8,231 bases of DNA. It comes from Candidatus Moraniibacteriota bacterium. GTDB taxonomy: Bacteria > Patescibacteriota > Minisyncoccia > Moranbacterales > GCA-2747515. The position numbers and the translations under genes were made by a program. Position 1 is the first letter of the stretch, and every line of letters starts with the position of its first letter. Below the pieces are notes generated by a model, which saw only the letters and a list, made by a program, of their open reading frames with translations, was not told where the DNA came from and did no database searches. Positions 7,494-8,231 of this stretch are shown piece after piece. The stretch is from assembly GCA_027016355.1 (NCBI GenBank), contig JALWAF010000121.1, positions 1-8,231 of the forward strand. Reading direction: 5' to 3'.

Positions 7494-7521
7494 ATTTCGA
7501 TTTTCATGATAATGAGGATAA
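7465..7521. repeat. Iterated ATGATAA (TTATCAT) motif around the rpoB promoter
   Basis: Exact copies of ATGATAA lie at 7465-7471, 7475-7481 and 7506-7512, with a one-mismatch copy AGGATAA at 7515-7521. They form two tandem pairs with internal spacings of 10 and 9 bp. The offset from the second to the third copy is 31 bp, close to three helical turns. One pair overlaps the -10 and spacer; the other lies just upstream of the -35. This could be an operator, but short AT-rich repeats also arise by chance. Confidence 0.35.
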
Positions 7522-7641
7522 TATAAAAATTAAAAAATTGAAGAAAAAAATAACACAATGATTATACACAAATATTCAATTTCCAAAATTCTTTAGTAGA
7601 AAGCACCTGCATTTTATAATTATTTTAATAATTTTTTGTAT
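7494..7641. other. AT-rich intergenic stretch between the sortase and the rpoB promoter
   Basis: This is the upstream part of the roughly 380-bp gap between the sortase stop and the rpoB start. It is very AT-rich, and I see no gene, tRNA or GC-rich terminator in it. A perfect TATAAT lies on the minus strand at 7566-7561, but without a convincing -35, so a second upstream promoter for rpoB is only a weak possibility. Upstream AT-rich DNA of this kind can also act as an UP element for the promoter at 7465-7493. Confidence 0.4.
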
Positions 7642-8229
7642 TTATTGTGCATCTTCAACAGAATCCAAATTAGCTATATAAACAAGTCTTTGTTTTGAAG
7701 TAAATTTTGGATGACATGTATAAATAGTAAGTTGTGATTCGCTCGTATGTTCAAGAAATTTTGTGTCAGTTGTTTCTACAATGCTCCAATCTCTTACACT
7801 ATAAATATATTTTTTACCTTTATATTCTATAATAATTTTATCATCCTTTTTTAATTTATCTATATTTTGAAATACTTTACTAAACTCACCATCCCCTGGA
7901 TACCAACGATGACCTGTAATAACAACATTGCCTCCATATTGTGATGGAAAAGCTGAGCCTTCTTGATGTATAACACCCTTATGTAAATCCTCATCTGTTT
8001 TACCCTCAATAATATCGGCATTAACTTTAAATCCTTCTGTGTCTATTGTAATATGAAATACATTTGATTCTTGTGGTTCGCTATCATTTTTTGTAACACT
8101 AGTTACATTTTTTTGCACAGATACATATTTTTTATCATTTACGGGTACTTTTTTCTTTTTAAAAACAAAAATACTAGCACCAACTGAAACAATAATTAAA
8201 ATAGTTATCCCAATTATAATAAATCGCAC
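7642..8229 (-). CDS. Membrane-anchored sortase, class E-like (5' end at window edge)
   Basis: Sortases are extracytoplasmic cysteine transpeptidases that cut an LPxTG-like sorting signal and join the protein to the cell surface or to another protein. The visible 195 residues start with a hydrophobic membrane segment (about 3-23), then a KKKK patch, then a polar linker to about 55. The sortase domain follows. The catalytic triad is visible: H107 in TGHRW, C172 in the TIYTC signature and R181 in SKQRL. The motif TCHPKF followed by RL resembles class E more than class D enzymes. The frame opens with GTG only 2 nt from the window edge, so the true start and its ribosome binding site may lie outside. 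No sorting-signal substrate is encoded here. The gap to rpoB, with its own promoter, suggests a separate transcription unit. Family assignment is firm; class and substrate are inference. Confidence 0.9.
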   Translation of the reverse strand: MRFIIIGITILIIVSVGASIFVFKKKKVPVNDKKYVSVQKNVTSVTKNDSEPQESNVFHITIDTEGFKVNADIIEGKTDEDLHKGVIHQEGSAFPSQYGGNVVITGHRWYPGDGEFSKVFQNIDKLKKDDKIIIEYKGKKYIYSVRDWSIVETTDTKFLEHTSESQLTIYTCHPKFTSKQRLVYIANLDSVEDAQ

Positions 8230-8231
8230 AT

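Noticed and set aside
7561..7566. A perfect TATAAT on the minus strand upstream of the main rpoB promoter.
   Set aside because: No good -35 lies at the proper distance and the region is so AT-rich that the hexamer is expected by chance. It is noted only as a weak alternative.
7618..7633. AATTATT / AATAATT inverted repeat just after the sortase stop codon, as a possible terminator.
   Set aside because: The stem is all A/T with a 2-nt loop and has no T-run after it on the minus strand, so it is too weak for an intrinsic terminator.
1..8231. CRISPR arrays, tRNA or rRNA genes, and complete insertion sequences.
   Set aside because: I saw no regularly spaced direct repeats, no cloverleaf-like sequence and no transposase. 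Apart from the left 110 nt, nothing suggests mobile DNA.

Overview
The window is AT-rich bacterial DNA. It holds the two largest RNA polymerase genes in the order rpoB (beta) then rpoC (beta'), plus a membrane-anchored sortase. All three lie on the minus strand, so transcription runs from right to left. The pairing of compact polymerase subunits with a sortase, and the absence of rplJ/rplL directly upstream of rpoB, suggests a Candidate Phyla Radiation / Patescibacteria-type genome (perhaps Parcubacteria-like) rather than a typical Firmicute. The beta subunit lacks the E. coli-type SI1 and SI2 inserts, and beta' lacks SI3. This assignment is inference from gene content and protein features; no search was possible.

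Layout from the transcriptional start side: (1) 7642-8229, a class E-like sortase whose 5' end is at or beyond the window edge. (2) 7258-7641, a long non-coding gap with a near-consensus sigma-70-type promoter (TTGACA, 17 bp, TATCAT). It is followed by a leader of about 200 nt, a stem-loop and a strong Shine-Dalgarno sequence just before rpoB. (3) 3829-7257, rpoB. (4) 3760-3828, a 69-bp gap with a small perfect inverted repeat and no visible Shine-Dalgarno for rpoC. (5) 184-3759, rpoC. (6) 117-145, a strong intrinsic terminator that closes the operon and also reads as a terminator on the other strand. (7) 1-110, a relatively GC-rich segment with two strong hairpins that do not look like terminators and may be a REP-like or IS200/IS605-type remnant.

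rpoB and rpoC are most simply read as one transcript driven from the promoter at 7465-7493 and ended by the hairpin at 117-145, giving the catalytic core of RNA polymerase. Both proteins are full length, with the expected catalytic residues intact. The sortase sits upstream on the same strand but appears to be an independent unit. No wholly new system is evident. The points most worth a second look are the paired hairpins at the left edge, the iterated TTATCAT motif around the rpoB promoter, the long structured rpoB leader with a possible short ORF, and a lysine/glutamate-rich insertion in the N-terminal part of beta'.
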